From contig NZ_FNTJ01000001.1 in NCBI RefSeq assembly GCF_900105185.1, positions 1,942,501 through 2,006,500 on the forward strand: 64,000 nt of DNA. Direction: 5' to 3'. Every line of letters begins with the position of its first letter. Positions within the stretch are counted from its first letter, which is position 1. Shown piece by piece: positions 20,749 to 28,315 of the stretch. Source of the DNA: Pseudomonas saponiphila (lineage in GTDB: Bacteria; Pseudomonadota; Gammaproteobacteria; Pseudomonadales; Pseudomonadaceae). Both the position numbers and the translations under genes were made by a program. A model generated the notes under the pieces. It saw nothing but the letters and a program-made list of their open reading frames with translations, did not search any database and was not told the DNA's origin.

Positions 20749-21072
20749 ATGAAACATCTCAAGCCAATCAACAACAAAGCTCAGAAACTGACCGCGGCGG
20801 CCGCCGAGGACCGGATCGAAGAAGTGCTGGCGATGAACTCCGTGGCCGGCTGCGCCTCGACCACCGACCCGGGCTGGGAAATCGACGCCTTTGGCGGAGT
20901 CTCGTCGCTGTGCCAGCCGATGGAGGCCGACCTCTACGGCTGCTCCGACCCGTGCTGGTGGCCGGCCCAGGTGCCCGACATGATGAGCACCTACCCCGAC
21001 TGGAACAAGGACGCCCAGGCCTCCAACGACAACTGGCGCAACCTCGGCACTGTCTTCCCCAAAGACAAGTGA
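20749..21072 (+). CDS. qhpC: QHNDH gamma subunit precursor carrying the CTQ cofactor
   Basis: 107 residues: a 28-residue leader ([10 protein letters not shown]... EEVLA) and a 79-residue mature peptide. All cross-link residues known for QHNDH fall at the expected distances. In precursor numbering they are C35-E44, C55-D61 and C69-D77 (thioethers), with C65 and W71 forming cysteine tryptophylquinone. D61 and D77 lie in the conserved [20 protein letters not shown] region. The leader is recognised by QhpD and removed by QhpE; the folded, cross-linked peptide is exported without a Sec signal by QhpF. Its stop overlaps an upstream in-frame ATG of qhpB. Confidence 0.97.
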   Translation: MKHLKPINNKAQKLTAAAAEDRIEEVLAMNSVAGCASTTDPGWEIDAFGGVSSLCQPMEADLYGCSDPCWWPAQVPDMMSTYPDWNKDAQASNDNWRNLGTVFPKDK

Positions 21073-21095
21073 TGAACAACAAGAAGGATTCCAGC

Positions 21096-22214
21096 ATGCA
21101 CAGCATCAAAGCCTGCGGCCTGGTCGCACTCGCGGTTCTCGGCGCCTGCTCGTTCAGCGTTCTGGCCGATGAGGGCCGGGCCCTCAACAGTGGCCACGAG
21201 TACCTGGTGACCACCAACTACCCGAACAACCTGCACGTCATCGATCTGGCCAGCGACAGCCTGTACAAGACCTGCAAGATGCCCGACGCCTTCGGCCCCG
21301 GCACCGTGCAACTGTCGCCGGACCGCAAGGTCGCCTATGTGCTCAACAACCACTACGCGGATGTCTACGGCGTCGAGCTCGACAGCTGCAAACAGGTGTT
21401 CCACGCCAGCATCACCCAGCACCCGGGGGAGAAGGCGCGCTCGATGTTCGCCTTCACCGTCAGCCACGACGGCAAGGAGCTGTACACCGTGGCCAACCCG
21501 ACCCTGCTGCTCAATGATCGCTACGAGGTCAAGGAGCCGCGGCTGGATGTCTACGCCACCGATGCCGGGCTCGACGCCAAGCCGCTGCGCAGCTTCCCCG
21601 CGCCGCGCCAGCTGACCATCATGCAGAGCGGCGACGACGGCACCTTGTACGTGGCCGGGCCGGACCTCTACAAGGTCAACGTGCAGACCGGCAAGTTCGA
21701 CGTGCTGATCCCCAGCCGGCACTGGAAACGCCCCAACTACAGCGCCCCGGATGTGCTCTACATCTGGAACCAGCAGACCTACCGCCACGACTTCTCGCTG
21801 CTCTACACCGCGGCGAAATTCAAGGACAAGCAGCAGGACCCGGCCACCGCCGAGCCGCTGTACGGGCTGTTCAGCATTGACTTGAAGACCGGCAAGACGG
21901 AAACCACCGACTTCGGCCCCCTGACCGAGATCTACTTCAGCGGCATGCGCTCGCCCAAGGATCCGAACCTGATGTTCGGCGTGCTCAACCGCCTGGCCAA
22001 GTACGACATCAAGCAGAAGAAACTGCTCCAGGCCGCGACCTTGGACCATTCCTACTACTGCCTGTCGTTCAACCAGGCCGGGAGCAAGATCTACCTGACC
22101 GGGACCTTCAACGACGTGGCGATCTTCGACGCCGACAGCCTCAAGCAGGTGGGCAAGATCACCTTGCCCGGTGGCGACATGGCGGCGACCACCACGCAGA
22201 TCTTCATCCGCTGA
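21096..22214 (+). CDS. qhpB: Quinohemoprotein amine dehydrogenase beta subunit (seven-bladed propeller)
   Basis: 372 residues from ATG 21096, chosen because AAGAAGGA lies eight bases upstream and the N-terminus then begins as a clean signal peptide (MHSIKACGLVALAVLGACSF... SVLA). An in-frame ATG at 21072 overlaps the qhpC stop and would add eight residues without a good ribosome site. The mature part shows YVTN/QHNDH-beta repeats (YLVTTNYPNNLHVID, KVAYVLNNHYADVYGVE, YYCLSFNQAGSKIYLTGTFNDVAIFD). It forms the periplasmic propeller that holds the gamma subunit and substrate. It ends the structural operon; a REP pair follows. Confidence 0.94.
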   Translation: MHSIKACGLVALAVLGACSFSVLADEGRALNSGHEYLVTTNYPNNLHVIDLASDSLYKTCKMPDAFGPGTVQLSPDRKVAYVLNNHYADVYGVELDSCKQVFHASITQHPGEKARSMFAFTVSHDGKELYTVANPTLLLNDRYEVKEPRLDVYATDAGLDAKPLRSFPAPRQLTIMQSGDDGTLYVAGPDLYKVNVQTGKFDVLIPSRHWKRPNYSAPDVLYIWNQQTYRHDFSLLYTAAKFKDKQQDPATAEPLYGLFSIDLKTGKTETTDFGPLTEIYFSGMRSPKDPNLMFGVLNRLAKYDIKQKKLLQAATLDHSYYCLSFNQAGSKIYLTGTFNDVAIFDADSLKQVGKITLPGGDMAATTTQIFIR

Positions 22215-22244
22215 CCAGCCTCCATCGGCCCGCCCGGCTCCTCA

Positions 22245-22327
22245 TGTAGGAGCCGGCTTGCCGGCGAACAGGCCGGCAAGCCGTGCAACGCCCCACCGAC
22301 GCCTTCGCGGGCAAGCCCGTTCCTACA
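22245..22327. repeat. REP cluster
   Basis: GTAGGAGCCGGCTTGCCGGCGA, a partial inverted copy near 22271, and TTCGCGGGCAAGCCCGTTCCTAC at the end. It fills the space between convergent qhpB and the LprI-like gene. Confidence 0.85.
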
Positions 22328-22724
22328 GGCCCGGTACTGGGCAGCTCAGGTCGCCTTCCTGACACTTGAGGTAGGTCTTGAAATTTTCTACCCGGGCCTT
22401 GGTCAAGGCCGTGGTGCAGTTGCTGTAGACCAGTGGATAAACGCTGCCACCTTCGACCCCCGAGGACGAGAATTCGCACTCGGCATCGCGGAACGCCACC
22501 CAGGCCCGTTGTGCACTGACCAGCAGCTTTTTGGCCTGTGGCTGGTCTTTCAGGCGCAGGTTGATCTGCTGGTAGAGGTTGTTCAGTTGCTTGTCAGCCG
22601 CCTGGAATTGCCGGCCGGCACACTGATTCATGTCGCTCTGGGTGGTGGCACTGTCGCACTCGTCAGCCTGGGCCAAGGGGGCGAGCAGCAGCGGCACAAG
22701 GGCCAGGATCAGGATCGGACGCAT
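22323..22724 (-). CDS. LprI-like/DUF1311 periplasmic protein
   Basis: 133 residues with a Sec signal peptide (about 1-20, cleavage near AQA). The core is the cysteine-paired LprI-like domain: CDSATTQSDMNQCAG, NNLYQQINLRL, QRAWVAFRDAEC and YSNCTTALTKARVE. Related proteins inhibit lysozyme or have unknown periplasmic roles. The final Cys-containing tail (CQEGDLSC) is also typical. It is monocistronic on the minus strand. The family call is firm and the activity is not established. Confidence 0.85.
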   Translation of the reverse strand: MRPILILALVPLLLAPLAQADECDSATTQSDMNQCAGRQFQAADKQLNNLYQQINLRLKDQPQAKKLLVSAQRAWVAFRDAECEFSSSGVEGGSVYPLVYSNCTTALTKARVENFKTYLKCQEGDLSCPVPGL

Positions 22725-22763
22725 GGAACATCTCGCTATCGGGTCAAGAGTTGGAAAGACCGC

Positions 22764-24086
22764 CTAACTGCGGCTGGGTTGCCATTGCGGCCAGCGCTCC
22801 AGCGCCTCGTGGGCCAGCCAGGGCACATCGTGGGCGGTCCAGATATGCACCTGCGGGGTCTGCCCCGGATCATCGTCCAGGGTCGCCACCCGCAGGATCA
22901 CGTGGGGCTGGCACGGTCGCTCGGCCAGCAGATGAGAACCGCACACCGAGCAGAAGTGCCGCAGCTTGCCCGGCGACGATTCGAACGCACGCAGCAGCTC
23001 CTGGCCCCGGGTCCAGCGAAAATGTTCGCGCATGACCCCGGCGGTAGAGGCGAAGGCCGCGGCATGGGCCTTGCGGCAGGTCTGGCAGTGACAGTGGCCG
23101 ATGGGCATGTCCAGGCGTTCGACCTGGTATTGCACGCCCCGGCACAGGCAACTGCCGTTGAGGGGCCGGGCCGGTTGTTGGCGCTGGGCGGCCTGCAGCA
23201 ATTGATCGGCCATGGTCCGGATCTCCTCGGCCATGTGCAGGCAGGCCAGCCAGTGCGGCGGTATGCTCTGGACCCCGTAGAAGGCCCCGGCCAACTGGCC
23301 GACGATGGCCGCGGTGGTGTCGGCGTCGTCCCCCAGGTTGGCGGCGGCGAGCACGGCGGCGGCGAAGCTGTCGCTGTGCTGGAAGCACCACAGCGCCGCT
23401 TCCAGGGAGTCGACGCAATAACCGTTGCCACGGATCTGCTCACGGGTCTTGTGCAGATAACCGCCCTGGGCCAGGGCCACGACCTTGCTCTGGCTCAACC
23501 CCGTGGTATCGAGCCGTTGCAGTTCCAGCTTGCTGGCCCCGCCCAGGGCCTTGGCGATCAACCCGGCCAGCACCTGGCAGCATTCGACGGCTTCGGCGGC
23601 GCCGTGAGTGGTGCGCGAACTGGCGCCGGCGAACTCGCGGACCCTGGCCAGATCCGGGTAGTAAAACAGCACCACCGGCGCCAGGCGCATCAACGAACCA
23701 TTGCCTGCGGTCTGCGGGTCGGTGGAACCGGCGAAGGGTCGGCCGTGCTCCTGAAAGTCTGTCAGGGCCTGACGCACGGTCATGCCGATGTCGAAGCACT
23801 CGCCGGTGGCGCTCAGGTAGCCCCATTGCCACCAGTTGAGGTAGCGGCCCATCTGGTCGGCCGGGTCGAAGCCGTTCTTGTGCAGCAGGCTCTCACCCAG
23901 GCACAAGGCCATGGAGGTGTCGTCGGTCCACTGCCCGGGCTTGAGGTTGAACGGCCCGCCACCCAGCAGGTCGGTGAGCGGCGCGAAGCTGCCACGGGGC
24001 TTGAATTCGACGCTGGTGCCGACGGCGTCACCACAGGCCAGGCCCAGCAGGCTGCCGCGGTAGCGGTCGATAAGAGAGAGGGGCAT
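22764..24086 (-). CDS. Fusion of ADP-ribosylglycohydrolase and GFA-type zinc domain
   Basis: 440 residues. The N-terminal part (about 1-305) is a DraG/ARH-type ADP-ribosylglycohydrolase: YRGSLLGLACGDAVG, the metal-binding QWTDDTSMALCLG near residue 50, and the second metal site NLGDDADTTAAIVGQLAGA. The C-terminal part (about 310-440) is a GFA (glutathione-dependent formaldehyde-activating-like) domain with paired cysteines in GSCLCRGVQY, GHCHCQTCRKAH and FCSVCGSHL. Both halves keep their metal ligands, so both may be active. I do not know this fusion as a standard architecture. The natural substrate of either half is unknown. Confidence 0.85.
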   Translation of the reverse strand: MPLSLIDRYRGSLLGLACGDAVGTSVEFKPRGSFAPLTDLLGGGPFNLKPGQWTDDTSMALCLGESLLHKNGFDPADQMGRYLNWWQWGYLSATGECFDIGMTVRQALTDFQEHGRPFAGSTDPQTAGNGSLMRLAPVVLFYYPDLARVREFAGASSRTTHGAAEAVECCQVLAGLIAKALGGASKLELQRLDTTGLSQSKVVALAQGGYLHKTREQIRGNGYCVDSLEAALWCFQHSDSFAAAVLAAANLGDDADTTAAIVGQLAGAFYGVQSIPPHWLACLHMAEEIRTMADQLLQAAQRQQPARPLNGSCLCRGVQYQVERLDMPIGHCHCQTCRKAHAAAFASTAGVMREHFRWTRGQELLRAFESSPGKLRHFCSVCGSHLLAERPCQPHVILRVATLDDDPGQTPQVHIWTAHDVPWLAHEALERWPQWQPSRS

Positions 24087-24225
24087 GGCAGATCCTTTGC
24101 GAAGAGAGGTGCAGTTGCGCCGGCGACAGTAGCATTTTTCATGGCGTGCGATCAGTCGTGCCTTCGGCCGGGTAAAGGTTGCGCTCCAAGTACAGCGGTC
24201 TAGTGTTCATCACTGGAGGTGACCT

Positions 24226-24687
24226 ATGAACGCTTCAGATCGCATTGAACGCAAGATCCTGCTGCAGGCCCGTCCGGCGCAAGTGTGGGCGGCGCTGAGC
24301 GAGGCCGAGCAATTTGGCCGCTGGTTCGGCGTGGCCCTGCAGGGCCAGCATTTCATCCCCGGCCAGCGTGTCCGCGGTGCCGTCACTTACCCAGGCTATG
24401 AACACCTGACCTGGGATGTGCAGGTCGAACAGATGCTGCCCGAGGAGTTGTTCTCCTTCCGCTGGCACCCTTACGCCATCGACCCGACCCATGATTACTC
24501 GGCCGAACCCACCACCCTGGTGCGGTTCGACCTGCAAGAGCACGCCGGCGGCACCTTGCTGCGGGTCACCGAAACGGGCTTCGACGGCATCCCCGCCGAG
24601 CGCCGGCTCAAGGCCTTTCGCATGAACAGCCGGGGCTGGGATGAACAGATGAGCAACATCGAGAACTACTTGCAGCAGGAGTGGTGA
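24226..24687 (+). CDS. SRPBCC/AHSA1-family protein
   Basis: 153 residues. The pattern IERKILLQARPAQVWAALSEAEQFGRWFG, a middle VRGAVTYPGYEHLTWDVQVE and a C-terminal helix (GWDEQMSNIENYLQQ) define the START-like AHSA1 fold, which binds hydrophobic ligands in a cavity. ATG 24226 follows GGAGGTGAC. Members of this fold include polyketide cyclases and Hsp90 activators; nothing here fixes the ligand. It lies 78 bases before the next gene on the same strand. Confidence 0.85.
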   Translation: MNASDRIERKILLQARPAQVWAALSEAEQFGRWFGVALQGQHFIPGQRVRGAVTYPGYEHLTWDVQVEQMLPEELFSFRWHPYAIDPTHDYSAEPTTLVRFDLQEHAGGTLLRVTETGFDGIPAERRLKAFRMNSRGWDEQMSNIENYLQQEW

Positions 24688-24700
24688 GGGGCAGCGATAA

Positions 24701-24742
24701 GCCGCGAGCCGCGAGCCGCGAGCCGCGAGCTGCAAGCTGCAA
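24701..24742 (+). repeat. Six tandem heptamers
   Basis: Four copies of GCCGCGA followed by two of the variant GCTGCAA, immediately before the start of the kinase gene at 24765. Heptamer runs can change by slippage, and a change here would alter the spacing of its leader. Confidence 0.8.
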
Positions 24743-24764
24743 GCGGCGGGTTGCGGAGCAGTTT

Positions 24765-25613
24765 ATGCAGATTGAAACTTGTCGCTCATTGGCTGGAGCT
24801 GCTTCCTTGTTTGAAACCTATGTAGACCGTTGGCGCCTGACGGCGGATGGCGATCCTATCGTCACCCCGGGCAGCCGGCTGTTGCCGGTGCGTCTGCAAG
24901 ACGGTACGCCGGCCATGTTGAAGATTGCCCTGGACGAAGATGAGCAGGCCGGCAACCGGTTGATGGCCTGGTGGGCCGGTGAGGGCGCGGCGTGGGTCCA
25001 TGCCCAGGAGGACCATGCGCTGTTGATGGAGCGCGCCATGGGCACGAAGTCATTGATGGGCATGGCCCTGGCCGGCCAGCACGATGAGGTCAGCCAGATC
25101 GTCTGCGCCACCTTGCACAAGCTGCACCGGCCACGGGCGCAGCCCCAGCCGTCGCTGGTGTCGCTGGATCGCTGGTTTGCCGACCTGCGCAAGGCGGCGC
25201 AGCAGGGTGGGATGTTTCTGCGCTGCCTGGCGCAAGCCGAACAACTGCTGGCCACGCCCCGGGAGCCGGTGGTGCTGCACGGAGATGTGCACCACGACAA
25301 TGTGCTGGATTTCGCCGAAGGTGGCTGGCGGGTGATCGACCCCAAGCGGGTGTACGGCGAACGCACGTTCGATTTTGCCAACCTGATCTGCAACCCGGAC
25401 TTGCCCAGCGCCACCGACCCCGGGCGCTTTACCCGCCAGGTGCAGGTCATTGCCCGGGCGGCGCAACTGGAGCCGCGGCGACTGGTGCAATGGGTGCTGG
25501 CCTTCAGTGGTTTGTCCGCCGCCTGGTTTCTCCAGGACGATCATCAGCCCGGGGCGCAGCACCAGCTCACGCTCGCGGCGTTGGCCGCCCAGGCCCAGGA
25601 AGGGGGGAGCTAG
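24765..25613 (+). CDS. APH(6)/StrB-like phosphotransferase
   Basis: 282 residues from ATG 24765. It is the aminoglycoside/hydroxyurea phosphotransferase family (APH_6_hur): an N-lobe beginning RWRLTADGDP with LKIALDEDE, the catalytic loop VVLHGDVHHDNVLD and the metal-binding IDPKRVYGERTFDFANLICNP. Chromosomal members are found in many pseudomonads and are not proof of resistance; the true substrate may be another hydroxylated small molecule. An upstream in-frame GTG (24681) would extend through the heptamer repeats and is unlikely to be used. Confidence 0.82.
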   Translation: MQIETCRSLAGAASLFETYVDRWRLTADGDPIVTPGSRLLPVRLQDGTPAMLKIALDEDEQAGNRLMAWWAGEGAAWVHAQEDHALLMERAMGTKSLMGMALAGQHDEVSQIVCATLHKLHRPRAQPQPSLVSLDRWFADLRKAAQQGGMFLRCLAQAEQLLATPREPVVLHGDVHHDNVLDFAEGGWRVIDPKRVYGERTFDFANLICNPDLPSATDPGRFTRQVQVIARAAQLEPRRLVQWVLAFSGLSAAWFLQDDHQPGAQHQLTLAALAAQAQEGGS

Positions 25614-25621
25614 GGGTTTGC

Positions 25622-25648
25622 GTAGGTACGCTATAGCGAATTTCCTAC
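25622..25648. promoter_or_regulatory. Dyad upstream of the Rsm-type sRNA
   Basis: GTAGG and CCTAC arms flank the inner palindrome CGCTATAGCG, 55-80 bases above the probable sRNA start. This is where a GacA activator site would be expected, but it does not fit the usual TGTAAG-N6-CTTACA. Confidence 0.3.
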
Positions 25649-25703
25649 ACGCGCTGTAATTCAATGCGCCTTCTGCGCACCCGGCTTTGTGTTTAATCTT
25701 CTT

Positions 25704-25821
25704 TCCCACAACTGCAGCGCAGGAAGCGCTCAGGATCAAGGAAGGTCGACCATTAGCACGGATGCTGCAGACAGGAAGTCATAATGGTCTTGGAAAAAAC
25801 CCGCTTCGGCGGGTTTTTTTT
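25704..25821 (+). ncRNA. Rsm (CsrB-type) regulatory RNA with multiple GGA loops
   Basis: About 118 bases ending in a strong terminator. Three hairpins expose GGA in the loop, the binding signature of RsmA/RsmE: AGCGC-AGGAA-GCGCT-type (25716-25730), AGCA-CGGA-TGCT (25755-25766) and GAC-AGGAA-GTC (25770-25780). The last two are enclosed by GACCATT/AATGGTC (25748-25754 with 25783-25789). Further GGA motifs lie between. A TTTAAT -10 box at 25692 suggests the start. Length and layout match the GacA-controlled RsmX/Y/Z family that relieves translational repression. I cannot say which paralogue it is, but it is not the RsmY sequence I remember. Confidence 0.78.
25794..25821. terminator. Terminator of the Rsm-type RNA
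   Basis: AAAAAACCCGC-TTCG-GCGGGTTTTTTTT: an 11-base stem closed by a UUCG loop with T-runs on both strands, so it may work in either direction. Confidence 0.92.
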
Positions 25822-25885
25822 CGTCCGGCCATTTGTGCCTGCTGCCGGGGGGCGATGGCCGCTTTGATACTTCACGCAGTGGAAC

Positions 25886-26203
25886 ATGAACGTGACCGTT
25901 TTTTTTCAGCCCGACGCTAAGCGCGGGCTTCTGTGCAAATGGCCGTGGTTGCGGCAGGTCGTTGTACTGGGGGCGGCGCTGCTGCCCACCTTGAGCTGGG
26001 GGGGAATGTCGTGCCAAGGGCCGGATTGCCCCGGCATCCTGACGATGCTGGCATTTTTCCTGGGGGCTTTTGTCCTGGCCAATATCCTTGGCGCGCTGTG
26101 GATGATCGGCCGGAAGATCAAGTCGGTCTGGCGGCGCTGGCGTGATCCGAAGGGCGGTGAGGCTGGCGAACGGCCCGTCCCGGATGATGCCTGCGGTCAT
26201 TGA
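25886..26203 (+). CDS. Small membrane protein of unknown function
   Basis: 105 residues. Two hydrophobic segments (about 22-38 and 52-75) flank a short loop with paired cysteines (MSCQGPDCPG). The C-terminal tail is basic (RKIKSVWRRWRDPK) and should lie in the cytoplasm. I do not recognise a family. There is no strong ribosome site before ATG 25886, and base composition is like that of its neighbours. It could be read from the sRNA promoter only if the terminator leaks. Confidence 0.5.
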   Translation: MNVTVFFQPDAKRGLLCKWPWLRQVVVLGAALLPTLSWGGMSCQGPDCPGILTMLAFFLGAFVLANILGALWMIGRKIKSVWRRWRDPKGGEAGERPVPDDACGH

Positions 26204-26221
26204 CGCCGGTGAGCGTGCGCT

Positions 26222-26246
26222 CTTCGCCGGCAAGCCGGCTCCTACA
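26222..26246. repeat. Single REP element
   Basis: CTTCGCCGGCAAGCCGGCTCCTACAG, the inverted orientation of the standard REP, between convergent genes. It abuts the stop codon of the MocR gene. Confidence 0.8.
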
Positions 26247-27567
26247 GGGTGATTTCGTTGCGGACCTTCTCCAGCGCCTGCTGCAGCAGCGGCAGGCCGA
26301 TGGAGCCCAGGGCCAGGCGCAGGGCCTGGGGCACGTGGGCGGTGGTGGCGAAGGGCTCGGCCGAGGTCACCGTTATCCCCTGATGTTCCAGGGCCGTCAC
26401 CACGGCGTCGGCCCGCAGCCCTTCCGGCAGTTTCAGCCAGAGAAAATACGCTGAGGGGTAGGCCTGATAGTCACAGCCCTTGAGCACCCGCGCGGCCAGT
26501 TGCTGGCGGCGTCGGGCGTCGTTGCGCTTCTGCTCTTCCAGACTGTCCACCAGCCCCGACTCGATCCAGCGGCAGCCCAGGGTCACGGTCAGCGACGGGG
26601 TGCTCCAGGTGGACACGCGAATCGCCCGCTCCAGCGCCGGGATCATCTCCAGTGGCGCGACGACAAACCCCAGGCGCAAGCCCGAGGCGACGCTTTTCGA
26701 CAGCCCGGAAATGTACAGCGTGCGCTCCGGGGCCAGGGTCTGCAGCGGCACCGGTGCCGGTTCGGCGAGGAAGGCATAGGCGCCGTCCTCGATCAGTAGC
26801 AGGTCGTGTTCGCGAGCCAACTGCACCAGGCGTCGGCGCTCGGCCAGGGGCATCACCGTGCCCAGCGGATTGTGCAGGGTCGGCATGCAGTACAGCGCTC
26901 GCACCGGGCGCCGGCGGCACAGGGCCTGCAGGGCGTCGAGATCCATCTGCCCGTTGTGCTGTGGCAGTGGTTCCAGGTCCAGGCGCTGGACCTGGGCCAG
27001 GGCCTTGAGCCCGGGGTAGGTCAGGGCGTCCACCGCCAGGATGTCCCCGGGCTGGAGCAGCGCCAGCAGGCTCACCGCCAGCCCTTGCTGGGCGCCGTTG
27101 ACGATCAGCACCTGTTCGCCCGTGACCCGGATCTCGCGGTTGCGCAGGTGGCGCGCCGCGGTCTGCCGTTCATGGGGGCGGCCGCCCTGGGGCGCCGAAT
27201 GCAGCAGCGCATCCAGGTCGCCGGAGGCGGCAAGCGCCCGCAGTCCCTCGCGCAGGCTTTCCGCCTGGCCGGGCAGGGACGGGTAGTTGAACGCCAGATC
27301 CACCGAGGTGGCGCTGGCCGGGTGCTGCTCCAGGCCCATGCCCCGGGGCAGGCTGGTGTCGCGGACAAAGGTGCCGCGCCCGGGCTCGCCGACCACCAGG
27401 CCGATGGCTTCCAGCTCGTGATAGACCCGCAGCGCCGTGGCCAGGGCCACCTGCTCGCTGGCCATCAGCGCGCGCACCGTGGGCAGTTGGGTGCCGGGGC
27501 ATAGCTGGCCGCTGCGGATGCGCTGGGCGAAGTGGTCGACGATGGTTTTGTAGCGGGTACGGCGCAC
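26242..27567 (-). CDS. MocR-family (GntR-aminotransferase) transcriptional regulator
   Basis: 441 residues. An N-terminal GntR winged helix (about 1-75: RYKTIVDHFAQRIRSGQLCPGTQLPTVRAL...) is joined to a fold-type I aminotransferase-like domain (about 100-441). The PLP lysine is in ISGLSKSVASGLRLGFV and the PLP-phosphate/aspartate region is LIEDGAYAF. These proteins sense an amine or PLP-related ligand. It diverges from the LysE gene with direct TGTATC repeats between them, so it probably regulates that exporter and itself. Confidence 0.88.
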   Translation of the reverse strand: MRRTRYKTIVDHFAQRIRSGQLCPGTQLPTVRALMASEQVALATALRVYHELEAIGLVVGEPGRGTFVRDTSLPRGMGLEQHPASATSVDLAFNYPSLPGQAESLREGLRALAASGDLDALLHSAPQGGRPHERQTAARHLRNREIRVTGEQVLIVNGAQQGLAVSLLALLQPGDILAVDALTYPGLKALAQVQRLDLEPLPQHNGQMDLDALQALCRRRPVRALYCMPTLHNPLGTVMPLAERRRLVQLAREHDLLLIEDGAYAFLAEPAPVPLQTLAPERTLYISGLSKSVASGLRLGFVVAPLEMIPALERAIRVSTWSTPSLTVTLGCRWIESGLVDSLEEQKRNDARRRQQLAARVLKGCDYQAYPSAYFLWLKLPEGLRADAVVTALEHQGITVTSAEPFATTAHVPQALRLALGSIGLPLLQQALEKVRNEITL

Positions 27568-27581
27568 GTTCGACCACCTTA

Positions 27582-27610
27582 TGTATCTAGAACACTTTTT
27601 TGTTTGTATC
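27582..27610. promoter_or_regulatory. Direct repeats TGTATC, candidate MocR operator
   Basis: TGTATCTAGA at 27582 and TGTATCAGAT at 27605, 23 bases apart (about two helical turns), in the 89-base divergent gap. MocR proteins usually bind direct repeats. The site is inferred from position and repetition. Confidence 0.45.
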
Positions 27611-27656
27611 AGATAGGGGCTCTAATCTAGCGACTTTTGCGCAGGAGCACACTGGC

Positions 27657-28289
27657 ATGCCGGACCTGACCACCCTGTCGATCTTCCTGGGCGCGGTGCT
27701 GCTGTTGCTGCTGTCGCCGGGCCCGAACATGGCGTTTGTCATCAGCCACGGCGTGGCCTATGGCTGGCGCGGTGGCGTGGCTTCGGGGCTGGGCATCGGC
27801 GCTGCGGATATCGGCCTGACCCTGCTCACGGCCACCGGGGTGACCGCGGTGGTGGCCAACTGGCCGCCAGCGTTCGAGCTGATCCGCTATGCCGGGGTCG
27901 CCTACCTGCTATGGCTGGCCTGCAAGGCCCTGGGCAAGCGCGGCGCCCTGCACCTGGCCGACCCGGCGCGGGTGCCGCTGTCCACGGTGTTTGTCCGGGC
28001 CCTGTGCAACAGTCTGCTGAACCCCAAGGCGCTGCTGTTCTTCATGGTCTTCCTGCCGCAGTTCGTGCACCCCGAGCGCGGCAGCATCGCCGTGCAACTG
28101 GTGGTCCTGGGCTTGCTGCTGACCCTGGTCAGCGGGGTCTTTCACACCGGCCTGGGGATCTTCGGCGCGGCCCTGGGCCGTGGCCTGCCCTGTGGCGATT
28201 CGCGGCTGGCCCGCTGGCAGTCCTGGCTGCTGGCGGCGGTGCTGCTGGCCCTGGCCCTGCGCCTGGCGCTGCTGACGCGCCCGGTCTGA
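27657..28289 (+). CDS. LysE-family amino acid/amine exporter
   Basis: 210 residues with about six hydrophobic segments. It has the LysE/RhtB signature LLLLLSPGPNMAFVISHGVAYGWRGG near the N-terminus and NSLLNPKALLFFMVFLPQFV in the middle. It exports amino acids or related small molecules across the inner membrane. ATG 27657 follows CAGGAG. It is divergent from a MocR regulator, which suggests ligand-dependent induction. The monooxygenase-fold gene follows after 26 bases and is probably co-transcribed. Confidence 0.9.
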   Translation: MPDLTTLSIFLGAVLLLLLSPGPNMAFVISHGVAYGWRGGVASGLGIGAADIGLTLLTATGVTAVVANWPPAFELIRYAGVAYLLWLACKALGKRGALHLADPARVPLSTVFVRALCNSLLNPKALLFFMVFLPQFVHPERGSIAVQLVVLGLLLTLVSGVFHTGLGIFGAALGRGLPCGDSRLARWQSWLLAAVLLALALRLALLTRPV

Positions 28290-28315
28290 TTCATTCCACC
28301 CAACGGAGTTTGCCC

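Noticed and set aside
25622..25648. Canonical GacA binding site upstream of the sRNA
   Set aside because: The arms are GTAGG/CCTAC with wrong spacing rather than TGTAAG-N6-CTTACA, so I list it only as a dyad.
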